A DNA stretch of 64,000 nt from Bacteroidales bacterium UBA4331 (lineage in GTDB: Bacteria > Bacteroidota > Bacteroidia > Bacteroidales > Paludibacteraceae). Under the pieces are notes generated by a model. That model saw nothing but the letters and a program-made list of their open reading frames with translations, ran no database searches and was not told the DNA's origin. The stretch is taken from positions 1 through 64,000 of the forward strand of contig DGTR01000037.1 in NCBI GenBank assembly GCA_002394395.1, written 5' to 3'. This document shows, one piece after another, positions 1 through 7,625 of this stretch. How positions within the stretch are numbered: position 1 is the stretch's first letter; each line of letters opens with the position of its first letter. The translations under genes and the position numbers were made by a program.

Positions 1-159
1 TGCCAACTCAATCCCAAGACCGCGATCGGCGCAGTCTTCTATACTCAATTTCAACAAGCGCAAATAATTGCTACAGAGTCCATAGAGGGAACCGGCTTCG
101 AGGGAAAAACAGGAAGGAACCTCCTTTCCTTCGGCGCCAAGTTCACTCTTTATTTCTAA
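1..159 (+). CDS. C-terminal end of an outer-membrane beta-barrel protein (partial)
   Basis: Frame 1 is open from the window edge to a TAA at 157-159, giving the last 52 residues of a protein that begins outside the window. The end has alternating polar and hydrophobic residues and finishes FGAKFTLYF with a terminal phenylalanine, the usual C-terminal signature of outer-membrane beta-barrels recognised by the BAM machinery. The exact family cannot be decided from so short a piece; a PorP/SprF-like or other barrel protein is possible. The next gene starts 6 bases downstream. Confidence 0.55.
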   Translation, partial: CQLNPKTAIGAVFYTQFQQAQIIATESIEGTGFEGKTGRNLLSFGAKFTLYF

Positions 160-165
160 TCCCTG

Positions 166-342
166 ATGAAGTCCCCGCGCGAATATAGAGTCTCCATTCT
201 CCTGAACGCCAGCGAGCAAAAGATGCTGGATCGTTTCTGCGCGCAGTACGGCGTCAAGAACAAGAGCCGCCTCATCCGCGAGACACTCATGCGGGCAATC
301 CTTCGCCAGCTGGACAAAGACCAGCCGACGTTGTTTGACTAA
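166..342 (+). CDS. Small ribbon-helix-helix-like DNA-binding protein, 58 aa
   Basis: An ATG at 166 opens a 58-codon frame ending TAA at 340-342. The sequence starts MKSPREYRVSILLNASEQ, a short basic strand, followed by two predicted helices (about residues 15-28 and 33-50) with the KSRLIRETLMRAIL pattern typical of ribbon-helix-helix (CopG/MetJ-like) proteins. Such proteins usually dimerise and bind DNA as antitoxins or plasmid and element regulators. No toxin gene is visible beside it in the window; the upstream neighbour is an outer-membrane protein. A strong terminator follows. The family assignment is inferred from the fold pattern only. Confidence 0.55.
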   Translation: MKSPREYRVSILLNASEQKMLDRFCAQYGVKNKSRLIRETLMRAILRQLDKDQPTLFD

Positions 343-357
343 CCCGCATCGCCCCGC

Positions 358-377
358 ATCGTGCATTAATGCACGAT
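358..377. repeat. 20-bp perfect palindrome
   Basis: ATCGTGCATTAATGCACGAT is its own reverse complement. A closely related copy with a changed centre lies at 48794-48813, between rnz and radA, and a shorter relative at 24558-24571. All three sit in short intergenic gaps. Confidence 0.8.
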
Positions 378-382
378 AAAAA

Positions 383-410
383 AACGCCTCCTTTGGGGAG
401 GCGTTGTCTT
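383..410 (+). terminator. Rho-independent terminator
   Basis: Perfect 9-bp stem (AACGCCTCC at 383-391, GGAGGCGTT at 397-405) with a 5-base loop. It is preceded by an A-run and followed by GTCTTT. It closes the plus-strand unit before the convergent rpoD. A short TTCATTCG direct repeat follows at about 424-443. Confidence 0.8.
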
Positions 411-444
411 TAACTCCTGAACTCGTTCATTCGTTCATTCGTTA

Positions 445-1305
445 TCATCCAAGGTAAGTCTGCAGGATGTGACTGCGTTGACCGGTGTTCAGTTTGCGGA
501 TGGCTTTCTCCTTGATCTGACGCACACGCTCGCGGGTGAGATGGAGCTCATCGCCGATCTCCTCCAGCGTCTTTTCCGGTGTGCCGATACCGAAGAACTT
601 ACGTAAGATATCCGCTTCACGGGGTGTCAGCGTTGCTAACGCGCGACCGATCTCGGTGGAGAGCGACTCGTTTATCAGGCCACGGTCCGCATTCGGCGAA
701 TCCTCGTTGACCATTACGTCGATCAGACTGTTGTCCTCTCCTTCTACAAACGGCGCATCAACACTAACGTGACGACCGGACATCTTCAGCGTCTCCGCAA
801 TCTTATCTACCGGGATTTCCAGCATCTCAGCTAACTCTTCCGCACTCGGCTTACGCTCGTGCTCTTGCTCGAAACGCTGGTAGGCTTTGTTGATCTTATT
901 CATCGAGCCCACTTGGTTCAACGGCAGACGTACGATACGACTCTGCTCTGCCAGGGCCTGAAGAATAGATTGACGAATCCACCATACTGCGTAGGAAATG
1001 AACTTGAATCCGCGTGTCTCATCGAATTTCTCTGCAGCTTTGATCAGACCTAAGTTGCCTTCGTTAATCAAGTCCGGCAGACTCAATCCTTGGTTCTGAT
1101 ACTGCTTCGCCACAGACACTACAAAGCGTAGGTTACTACGAACCAGTTCTTCTAACGCAGCGCGGTCGCCATTACGGATACGACCCGCCAACTCTACCTC
1201 ACGATCCACGGTAATCAACTCCTCGCGACCGATCTCCTGGAGATACTTGTCGAGAGAAGCAGACTCACGATTGGTGATTGATTTTGTAATTTTTAATTGA
1301 CGCAT
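445..1305 (-). CDS. rpoD: RNA polymerase primary sigma factor RpoD (SigA), 286 aa
   Basis: The protein has sigma-70 regions 2, 3 and 4 in order. Region 2 carries [34 protein letters not shown] and [13 protein letters not shown]; region 4.2 carries [22 protein letters not shown]. There is no long acidic region 1.1, as is normal for the short primary sigma factors of Bacteroidota. The open frame extends upstream through tRNA-Arg, but the conserved start [19 protein letters not shown] fixes the ATG at 1303-1305. This sigma factor should read the TTG / TAnnTTTG promoters listed in this window. A structured repeat element lies in its upstream region. Confidence 0.96.
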   Translation of the reverse strand: MRQLKITKSITNRESASLDKYLQEIGREELITVDREVELAGRIRNGDRAALEELVRSNLRFVVSVAKQYQNQGLSLPDLINEGNLGLIKAAEKFDETRGFKFISYAVWWIRQSILQALAEQSRIVRLPLNQVGSMNKINKAYQRFEQEHERKPSAEELAEMLEIPVDKIAETLKMSGRHVSVDAPFVEGEDNSLIDVMVNEDSPNADRGLINESLSTEIGRALATLTPREADILRKFFGIGTPEKTLEEIGDELHLTRERVRQIKEKAIRKLNTGQRSHILQTYLG

Positions 1306-1366
1306 GTATAATAAGTAATATATACGATGTTTCTTTAATGTACCCCTCTTTACTTTTTTGTCTTTT

Positions 1367-1465
1367 GGGGTCCCCGCAAATTTTAATTTGTGGGGAGAGC
1401 GAGAGCACGGCGAAAATTCATACGAGCGACGTTGTCGCGAGTCGTATTGAGCCGTAGCTCGCGCG
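1367..1465. repeat. Structured tRNA-adjacent element, copy A
   Basis: The plus strand can fold into a first hairpin (CCCCGCAAA 1372-1380 with TTTGTGGGG 1387-1395). A long helix follows (GCGAG-ACGGC 1399-1411 with GCCGT-CTCGC 1451-1462) enclosing a two-part hairpin (ATACGA-GCGAC 1420-1430 with GTCGC-TCGTAT 1434-1447). Copy B at 32737-32833 keeps every helix with compensatory changes. The element ends 3 bases from tRNA-Arg. Relative to copy B it is antisense to the rpoD and tRNA-Arg transcripts. Confidence 0.75.
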
Positions 1466-1468
1466 AGG

Positions 1469-1542
1469 TGATTCAGGGGGGATTCGAACCCCCGACCCAC
1501 AGCTTAGAAGGCTGTTGCTCTATCCAACTGAGCTACTGAACC
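1469..1542 (-). tRNA. tRNA-Arg (anticodon UCU)
   Basis: The minus strand folds into a full cloverleaf. The acceptor stem is GGTTCAG with CTGAATC, the anticodon stem ACAGC/GCTGT encloses loop CTTCTAA with anticodon TCT, and the T-arm is GGGGG-TTCGAAT-CCCCC. The discriminator is A and no CCA is encoded. It has its own promoter at 1591-1621. Confidence 0.93.
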
Positions 1543-1590
1543 CCGCCTAACGGCGCACAAAAAGCGTGCCCATTAGGGCAAAAAAGCGCG

Positions 1591-1621
1591 CAAAGGTACA
1601 ACTTTTTTTTGAATTATGCAA
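1591..1621 (-). promoter_or_regulatory. Promoter of tRNA-Arg
   Basis: On the minus strand, TTG (1619-1621) and TACCTTTG (1591-1598) are separated by exactly 20 bases, with the TTGCATAATTCA extension seen at many promoters in this window. Confidence 0.75.
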
Positions 1622-1657
1622 GAAAAAAGTGATTTTTGTACCTTTTTACCCGCATTT

Positions 1658-1972
1658 TTAGAGCAAACTGTCAAAAAGTTGTGCCAAATCCTGCTTGCGG
1701 CAAGCACCTACATGACGATTTACCAACTCGCCGTTGTTGAAGAACAACATCGTCGGGATATTCATGATGCCGTACTCCTCGCAGGTGTCAGGATTGTCGT
1801 CCACGTTCAGTTTGCCGACAACGACTTTGCCTTCGTACTCGTTGGAGAGCTCCTCCAGGATCGGCAGCATCATCTTGCAGGGGCCGCACCATGCTGCCCA
1901 GAAATCTACTACTACCGGTTTGCCTGACGCAATCACATCCTTGATGTTAGCGTCCGTAATTTCTACTGTCAT
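1658..1972 (-). CDS. trxA: Thioredoxin, 104 aa
   Basis: This is a standard-length thioredoxin with the redox motif WCGPC at residues 28-32 and the cis-proline region MNIPTMLFF near residues 70-78. It reduces cytoplasmic protein disulfides and is recycled by thioredoxin reductase. The start codon lies 2 bases after the stop of the Clp ATPase gene on the same strand, so the two are very likely co-transcribed and translationally coupled. This pairs disulfide reduction with protein quality control. No separate promoter is visible between them. Confidence 0.96.
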   Translation of the reverse strand: MTVEITDANIKDVIASGKPVVVDFWAAWCGPCKMMLPILEELSNEYEGKVVVGKLNVDDNPDTCEEYGIMNIPTMLFFNNGELVNRHVGACRKQDLAQLFDSLL

Positions 1973-1974
1973 AA

Positions 1975-4245
1975 TTATATTTTTTTTATGGTTATTTTTT
2001 TCTGATTCGGTCGGCGCAGCAAGATGTCCGTCAGCGGGTCTTCCAGATAAGTCTGGACGGCTCTCCTGACAGGTCTTGCGCCGTTCTTAGTATCAAAACT
2101 ACGCTCCGCCAGTTTCTCCGACACCTCTGCCGGTACGACCAGGTGATGACCTTGCTTCTTCATCCGTTGTTGGAGAAGGCTGATCTCGATCCGTACGATC
2201 TGGGCGATGCTCTCGCGGTTCAGTGGCTCGAAGGTAACGACATTATCAATGCGGTTGACAAACTCCGGCGGGAATTGTTTCTGCAGCGCCTTGAGCAAGG
2301 TCGCGTTCACGCGTTTCTGGTCCATCTCCGCGTTGTTGAAGCCGATGCCCGCACCGAACTCTAACACCTGTCTCGTACCTACGTTGCTGGTCAGCACGAT
2401 GATCGTGTTGCGGAAATCGACGCTGTGACCCTGACGGTCAGTCAGACGGCCTTCGTCCAGCACCTGCAGCAGCACGTTAAAGATATCCGGATGGGCTTTC
2501 TCGATCTCGTCGAAGAGGATGATGGAGTAGGGTTTGCGCCGCACGGCCTCCGTCAGCTTGCCGCCTTCCTCATGGGCTACGTAGCCCGGAGGCGCGCCTA
2601 CCAGCAGACTCACCGTGTGTTTCTCCATATATTCGCTCATATCGAATCGGATGAGAGCATCCTTGCTGCCGAAGAGTTCCTCCGCCAGACACTGCGCCAG
2701 GTACGTCTTGCCGACACCCGTCTGACCTAAGAAGAAGAACGTGCCGATCGGGCGTTTCGGGTCGCGCAGACCGAGCCGGCTGCGTTGGATAGCCCGAACG
2801 ACGGTCTCCACAGCGGTGTCCTGACCTATCACGCGGCGTTTGAGGGTGTCCGCCATCGTACGCAGTCGCTCGCTCTCGGCGGTCGCTACGCGCTGAACGG
2901 GTACGCCGCTCATCACGCTCACTACACCCGCTACGTCTTCTATGGTGATAGCGTACGGCGTCTCGCTCTTGCCCAACTCCTGCATGCGGGTCTTGCTCCG
3001 TGCACCGACCTCGTCCATCACGTCGATCGCTTTGTCCGGGAAGGCGCGGTCGGTCAGGTACCGCTCGCTCATCTCCACGCAGGCCTTCAGCACCTCTTTG
3101 CTGTAGATCACATGGTGGTACTGGGCGTAATGGGCGCTGAGGTGTTTTAAGATGTTCAGCGTCTCCTCGCTCGTCGTCGGACGAACCTGCACCTTCTGGA
3201 AACGGCGCTCTAACGCCCCGTCTTTCTCGATGGACTTGGCGTACTCCGCCGTCGTTGTGGCACCGACGCACTGTACCTCGCCTCTCGCCAAAGCGGGCTT
3301 GAGGATGTTCGCTGCGTCCAATGATCCCGAAGCGTTTCCGGCGCCGATGAGCGTGTGTATCTCATCGACAAAGAGGATCACCTCCGGGTGCTCGCGCAGC
3401 TCCGTGATCACCTGTTTCATCCGCTCCTCAAACTGACCGCGGTACGTCGTACCGGCTACCATCGAAGCGACATCCAAAGTCACGATCCGTTTGCCTTTCA
3501 GCGCCCCGCTCTCGTCGCCGATGATGCGCAGCGCCAAGCCCTCAACGATAGCGGACTTGCCGACACCCGGCTCGCCTATGAGGATTGGGTTGTTCTTCTT
3601 CCTGCGGCTCAGGATTTGTACCACGCGCTCAATCTCTCTCTCACGTCCTACGACGGGGTCTAACTTACCTTCCTCCGCCTGTTTGGTCAGATCGCGACCG
3701 TATTTGTCCAGCGCTGCGGTCTTGCTGCTCTTGCCTTTCTGCTGACCGCGCTGCGGCTGCCAGTTAGCCTCGTTCACCTCATCTCCCTGCTCACCGCCGT
3801 TCTGCGGATACTCCAGGGTCTCATGCGGTTCGCCGTACAGATCGACCACCCGCGAATAGGTGATCTGCCACTCGTTCTCCAGATAGATAGCGGCCTTGTT
3901 GACCCGCTCACGGAGGATGGCCATCAGCAGGTGAATCGTCCCCACCGCCGGCGCATGATACTCACGGCTGATACCCTCCGCGATGCGGAAGATACGATCG
4001 GTGCTCGCGCTCAACGAACGCGACGCATCCGGCTCCGTGCCCCGCAAGGACTGCTCGATAGCCTCTTTGGCTTCCTCCGGACGAAAATCCGCCTGACGCA
4101 GTACCTCATAGGCCGAGCCTTCGCCTAATCGCATAATCGCTAGTAATAAATGTCCCGGCTCGATGTGTTTGCTCATCAGCCTGGACGCCTCTTCCTGGGC
4201 GTACTGAATAATCTTGTTTGTATTTACTGTTACTACCATAAACAT
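1975..4245 (-). CDS. Clp ATPase (ClpC/ClpA-type chaperone) without an M domain, 756 aa
   Basis: This is an AAA+ unfoldase. It has an N-terminal Clp repeat domain (about 1-150), a first ATPase domain (Walker A GEPGVGKS near 224-231, DEIHTLIGAG near 294-303) and a second (Walker A GQTGVGKT at 507-514). It should unfold substrates for a ClpP-type protease. In ClpC a coiled-coil M domain sits between KAIDVMDE (about 405-412) and the ITIEDV segment (about 433). Here only some 20 residues join them, so length and layout match ClpA better than ClpC. The start may be the first ATG (4245) or the third codon (4239). It probably shares a transcript with trxA and the porin upstream. Confidence 0.88.
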   Translation of the reverse strand: MFMVVTVNTNKIIQYAQEEASRLMSKHIEPGHLLLAIMRLGEGSAYEVLRQADFRPEEAKEAIEQSLRGTEPDASRSLSASTDRIFRIAEGISREYHAPAVGTIHLLMAILRERVNKAAIYLENEWQITYSRVVDLYGEPHETLEYPQNGGEQGDEVNEANWQPQRGQQKGKSSKTAALDKYGRDLTKQAEEGKLDPVVGREREIERVVQILSRRKKNNPILIGEPGVGKSAIVEGLALRIIGDESGALKGKRIVTLDVASMVAGTTYRGQFEERMKQVITELREHPEVILFVDEIHTLIGAGNASGSLDAANILKPALARGEVQCVGATTTAEYAKSIEKDGALERRFQKVQVRPTTSEETLNILKHLSAHYAQYHHVIYSKEVLKACVEMSERYLTDRAFPDKAIDVMDEVGARSKTRMQELGKSETPYAITIEDVAGVVSVMSGVPVQRVATAESERLRTMADTLKRRVIGQDTAVETVVRAIQRSRLGLRDPKRPIGTFFFLGQTGVGKTYLAQCLAEELFGSKDALIRFDMSEYMEKHTVSLLVGAPPGYVAHEEGGKLTEAVRRKPYSIILFDEIEKAHPDIFNVLLQVLDEGRLTDRQGHSVDFRNTIIVLTSNVGTRQVLEFGAGIGFNNAEMDQKRVNATLLKALQKQFPPEFVNRIDNVVTFEPLNRESIAQIVRIEISLLQQRMKKQGHHLVVPAEVSEKLAERSFDTKNGARPVRRAVQTYLEDPLTDILLRRPNQKKITIKKI

Positions 4246-4246
4246 C

Positions 4247-4288
4247 TCTTGACTCTTGTCTCTTAACTCTTGACTTTTGTCTCTTGAC
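4247..4288. repeat. Degenerate CTCTTGACT-type short repeats
   Basis: The gap between the porin and Clp genes is filled by variants of TCTTGACTCTTGTCTCTTAA. A related pattern occurs in frame inside queA at 61350-61388. Confidence 0.6.
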
Positions 4289-6246
4289 TAATTATAAAAA
4301 TGCCATGCCAAGCCTGCTCGGAAAACATCCCTGTTGGTTGGATAGCCCGGCATGGTCAGATAGTTCGTGTTGGAGCGCATAAACAGGTGGTTTATGTGCT
4401 GATATTGTGCGAAGAAACGCAGACGGATTGATCGCACGTAGAAATTTGCATAAACGTTCATCCATGGGTAGTTACCCACGTTCACGTCCTGCTGGGTGCA
4501 GAAGATGCCTGTCGCCGGGTTAAGCACCGGCGCGTGGTATCGGGTGAAATACCGAACATCGACACCTATCTGCGCGTCCAGCGCGCGGAACCAAGTACCG
4601 TGGTAGTACAGCCTGTGCTGCAAAATGACCATCGGAACCGGCATCACGCTGTCGTTGGTGCTGTGTTGGATCACAGCTTTGTTCTCTAAGTTAATCCACG
4701 GGGTGGTGATATCTATTCCTGCCTCCCCTGTGATGATCTGTACATTGCCGCGGTGCTGGTAAGGCAAGCCGTCCACGGCTTTGAAATAAATAGGATTGGT
4801 GAAGTTCTCAAAACTGAAATCAATCCTGGGTTTCACCCATTTGGTCGGGTACGCGACCGTCGCACCGCCTAAGAACCGGTACGTGAACCCGAAGTTATTA
4901 TCCCATACGAAATGGTTAGACCGATAGTGTTGCAGGTACCTGTTCGGCGTCTCGCTCTTCGCGTACGCCCGAGCGGAGATATAGAAAGGATACTTGCCGG
5001 CGTTGAACTTCGTCTCCAATTTGCCGTGTACGTCAAACTCCCCGATCTTATATCCTAAGACGCAAACCTGCCCCTCTACATTATAGTGCACGTTCGCGCC
5101 GCTGTGCTTATGGATCGCGCCGCCGACGAAGGTGTTGTTGGTCCATACGTAATCGAAAATACTGTCTTTATCGTACGGCACGCTGTCGTTCAGGAACCGC
5201 TGACATTCGTTCATGGCGAAGACCGTCGCACCGAACTTCAGCTTCGTGTTGTACGCCTCCGAGAACGTCACGGCGATCGTGTTACGAATCGTCAGTACAT
5301 CCGTCGTGTCGTTCGTGCGGATGGTGTCGAAATACGTCTTGTCGTAAAAATCCTGGCGGGCGTTTTGCTCGATATACCGCCTGTTAGAGTTGTTGGTCTC
5401 GAAGATATGAGAGAAGGTCATCAGAGGGATGTACTCCACTTTGAGAGTGTCTTTCTTGACCCTCCTGCCATCTTCGATCACCTCGATCGAGTCGTGGTAC
5501 TCACGTTCTTTGGTGATGGCGTATTGATTGTGCAGGTAGCCGCTGATATACCGATAACCGGTCATCGCATTGAGCCGAACCGGTATATCTTCCGGGCTTA
5601 GTGAACTGCTCAAATCCGCTACATCTCTCAGTCCTCCGTTGTCAAACGAGTTCAACCGGCTCCATCCGAATGCGGCGTGCATACTATAGTGGTTGCCCGT
5701 GTAGCTGCCCCAGACCGATCCACGGAACAGTTTACCCGCCGTGTTGGCATAGTGCCCCATCGAACTGAGGTAGTCCATCTCCAGACCCAGGTTCAGCTTC
5801 CGGTTGATATTGCCCGTGAAAAGAAAATCGATATCGTTCTCCTCATGGCCCGTCACGAAACCTTTCTTGTACGCCACGGTAGAGAAGGGGGTTGTCGTAT
5901 TAAAATACCGTTGTTGCTGCGGCGTAGTGACGTACGGCGTGAGGCTCCATGCAAACGGGTCATCTATCGTCTTCAGCCTGTCGTTCACGACTCTCGACTC
6001 AATCGGCGAGACCAGCACGTTGCCGTTCGTCGCGCTGCTGATCGAGTAGTTCTGCTGGACATCTACGTCGTGATAGTTCAGCATCAACGTGTCCATGAAG
6101 ACCGTCGTGTCCGCTACTGCGCTATACCCCGGCATTTGCCAGGTACGCACTACTGTCCGCACACGGGGCGGCTTGGCAGCGGCCATAATGGTCGCTGCCA
6201 ACAGTACTAATACTATGAGAATACGTCTATTCAATCTTGTACTCAC
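4288..6246 (-). CDS. Putative porin of the Bacteroidota Porin_10 type, 652 aa
   Basis: A signal peptide is clear (MSTRLNRRILIVLVLLAATIM, cleaved near the AAA residues 22-24). The rest is rich in aromatic residues and short amphipathic strands and ends RAGLAWHFYN, as expected of an outer-membrane beta-barrel. Length and the FVTGHEENDIDFLFTGNINR and LGLEMDYLSSMGHYAN segments recall the putative porin family found across Bacteroidota (Pfam Porin_10). The substrate is unknown. It lies on the minus strand between the glycogen genes and the Clp gene, with 41 bases on the downstream side. Confidence 0.75.
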   Translation of the reverse strand: MSTRLNRRILIVLVLLAATIMAAAKPPRVRTVVRTWQMPGYSAVADTTVFMDTLMLNYHDVDVQQNYSISSATNGNVLVSPIESRVVNDRLKTIDDPFAWSLTPYVTTPQQQRYFNTTTPFSTVAYKKGFVTGHEENDIDFLFTGNINRKLNLGLEMDYLSSMGHYANTAGKLFRGSVWGSYTGNHYSMHAAFGWSRLNSFDNGGLRDVADLSSSLSPEDIPVRLNAMTGYRYISGYLHNQYAITKEREYHDSIEVIEDGRRVKKDTLKVEYIPLMTFSHIFETNNSNRRYIEQNARQDFYDKTYFDTIRTNDTTDVLTIRNTIAVTFSEAYNTKLKFGATVFAMNECQRFLNDSVPYDKDSIFDYVWTNNTFVGGAIHKHSGANVHYNVEGQVCVLGYKIGEFDVHGKLETKFNAGKYPFYISARAYAKSETPNRYLQHYRSNHFVWDNNFGFTYRFLGGATVAYPTKWVKPRIDFSFENFTNPIYFKAVDGLPYQHRGNVQIITGEAGIDITTPWINLENKAVIQHSTNDSVMPVPMVILQHRLYYHGTWFRALDAQIGVDVRYFTRYHAPVLNPATGIFCTQQDVNVGNYPWMNVYANFYVRSIRLRFFAQYQHINHLFMRSNTNYLTMPGYPTNRDVFRAGLAWHFYN

Positions 6247-6251
6247 CCGTT

Positions 6252-6284
6252 ATCCCCTCCTTTTATGGAGGGGTAGGGGTAGGC
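6252..6284. repeat. GC-rich hairpin repeat (CCCTCC / GGAGGG family)
   Basis: CCCCTCC and GGAGGGG pair around a TTTTAT loop and are followed by TAGGGGTAGG. The same layout recurs inside dusB at 16876-16909. Confidence 0.6.
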
Positions 6285-6286
6285 TT

Positions 6287-7555
6287 TTATTTCTTTGCTT
6301 TCTTGAGCTTCTCGTTCAGTTTCTGAATCTCCTCTTCCTGGTTGCGGATGGTCTTGAGCAACTCGTTCAACTCCTCGTTCTCGATGGTCGTCGGGTACTG
6401 CTCTTCTACCGTCTGCAGGAAGTCGGACAGTACGTTCATATAATTGATGAACGCGTCGTAAGCCGACTCATACTGCGTCTCGCCCTGGTCGATGTGGTTC
6501 ATATAGTGCAGGTAGTTAACGTCCTGCAGACGCAGCCAGTTAGTCTTCAGATTCTTGTCTTGGCACAGGTGTACGCGCTCTGCGACAGCGTACAACTTGT
6601 TGAGAGCCTCTTGTTGCAGGTCATTACCCGTATAGACGCTCAGGTCCTTTGCCTCACCGCTCCAGGTCAAGGGATACGGACTCGACAGTACATCCTCGGC
6701 GGCTAACTTCTTCGCTGCCTCGCTCGGCGTCATGAAGCCCATCTCGCGCTCCAAAGCGAAGTACGGCAGCGCTTTCAGGAAATCAAAGATACCGCTTCCG
6801 GCGTTCTGACGGATACCGAAAGTCTCTGCACCAACCCATATATTGATGATATCTTCGCCTTCCGGCAACGCTTTCAGCTGGTCTGCGTATTTCTCTGCGT
6901 CGATCGGGAAATTGCCCCATCCCGGATCGGAGAAATGGAAACTCAACTCGTCGCTGAGGTTCGTGTTACGCAACAGCACCTTCATCTTCGGTGCGCCTGC
7001 GGATTGATAGACCTTGTTCGGCGTCTTCCAACTCAGCACGTGCTTGGCACCCTCACTCAGGATCACTTTGTAGCCCATCTTGTTCAGGTTATAAGCCTCC
7101 TCGTCGGTGTACAGCAACTCGGTGTTCCATACGCTCTGCGCCTTCACGCCTAAGATGGTCTCTACCAGCTCGCCCTGGAACTTCAGCTGCTCCTTGAACT
7201 CCTCTGCGTTGTACTCCGATGCCAGCGAATAGCTGTACGGCGTTGCGAGGAACTCTACGGCCTTGGTAGCCGCCAGCTCCTTGAGGATATCGATCATCTC
7301 CGGGTTGAACTGCTCGAACATCTCGATCATCGTTCCGCTCACGCTGATGGCGCAATGGAACTTACCCTTGCTGAGGTTGATCATGTCGCGGATGGTCTGG
7401 CAAAGTGGCAGGTACGAGGTCTGCACCAGCCAGTTAACGTGCTCCTCGGTAGCCATATCGTCGTAGTAGTAGTGGTCATGGCCGATCTCGAAGAAACGAT
7501 AGCGCTTCAGACGGTACGGTGCGTGCATCTGGAAGCAAAAACATATATTTTTCAT
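6287..7555 (-). CDS. GH57 alpha-amylase-like protein, 422 aa, acid/base residue not conserved
   Basis: The N-terminal QMHAPYRLKRYRFFEIG segment (His11) and the NTELLY motif with Glu146, the expected nucleophile, place it in glycoside hydrolase family 57. In motif 4 most members have an Asp just before the ETFG or EKFG segment. Here it reads VGAETFG (241-247), so the catalytic acid/base Asp is replaced. GH57 alpha-amylase-like proteins with such substitutions are known from Bacteroidota. Its activity is therefore doubtful, although its position beside a glycosyltransferase and a debranching enzyme still points to glycogen metabolism. The C-terminus (about 385-422) is a predicted coiled coil. 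Confidence 0.8.
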   Translation of the reverse strand: MKNICFCFQMHAPYRLKRYRFFEIGHDHYYYDDMATEEHVNWLVQTSYLPLCQTIRDMINLSKGKFHCAISVSGTMIEMFEQFNPEMIDILKELAATKAVEFLATPYSYSLASEYNAEEFKEQLKFQGELVETILGVKAQSVWNTELLYTDEEAYNLNKMGYKVILSEGAKHVLSWKTPNKVYQSAGAPKMKVLLRNTNLSDELSFHFSDPGWGNFPIDAEKYADQLKALPEGEDIINIWVGAETFGIRQNAGSGIFDFLKALPYFALEREMGFMTPSEAAKKLAAEDVLSSPYPLTWSGEAKDLSVYTGNDLQQEALNKLYAVAERVHLCQDKNLKTNWLRLQDVNYLHYMNHIDQGETQYESAYDAFINYMNVLSDFLQTVEEQYPTTIENEELNELLKTIRNQEEEIQKLNEKLKKAKK

Positions 7556-7570
7556 ATCTTTAAAAATTAC

Positions 7571-7625
7571 TAAATGATTAAATTTCTAAATAAATGACCA
7601 AATGGTAAATGTCCAAATGGTAAAT
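7571..7625 (+). repeat. MVNDQ-family repeat, antisense to flanking genes
   Basis: This holds units of AAATGACCAAATGGTAAATG preceded by AAATTTCTAAAT. It fills the gap between the GH57-like and GT4 genes and is one of only two copies running against the local transcription direction. Confidence 0.8.

Noticed and set aside
445..1500. Longer RpoD starting inside tRNA-Arg
   Set aside because: The extension is encoded by the tRNA and the structured element; the conserved N-terminus begins at 1305.
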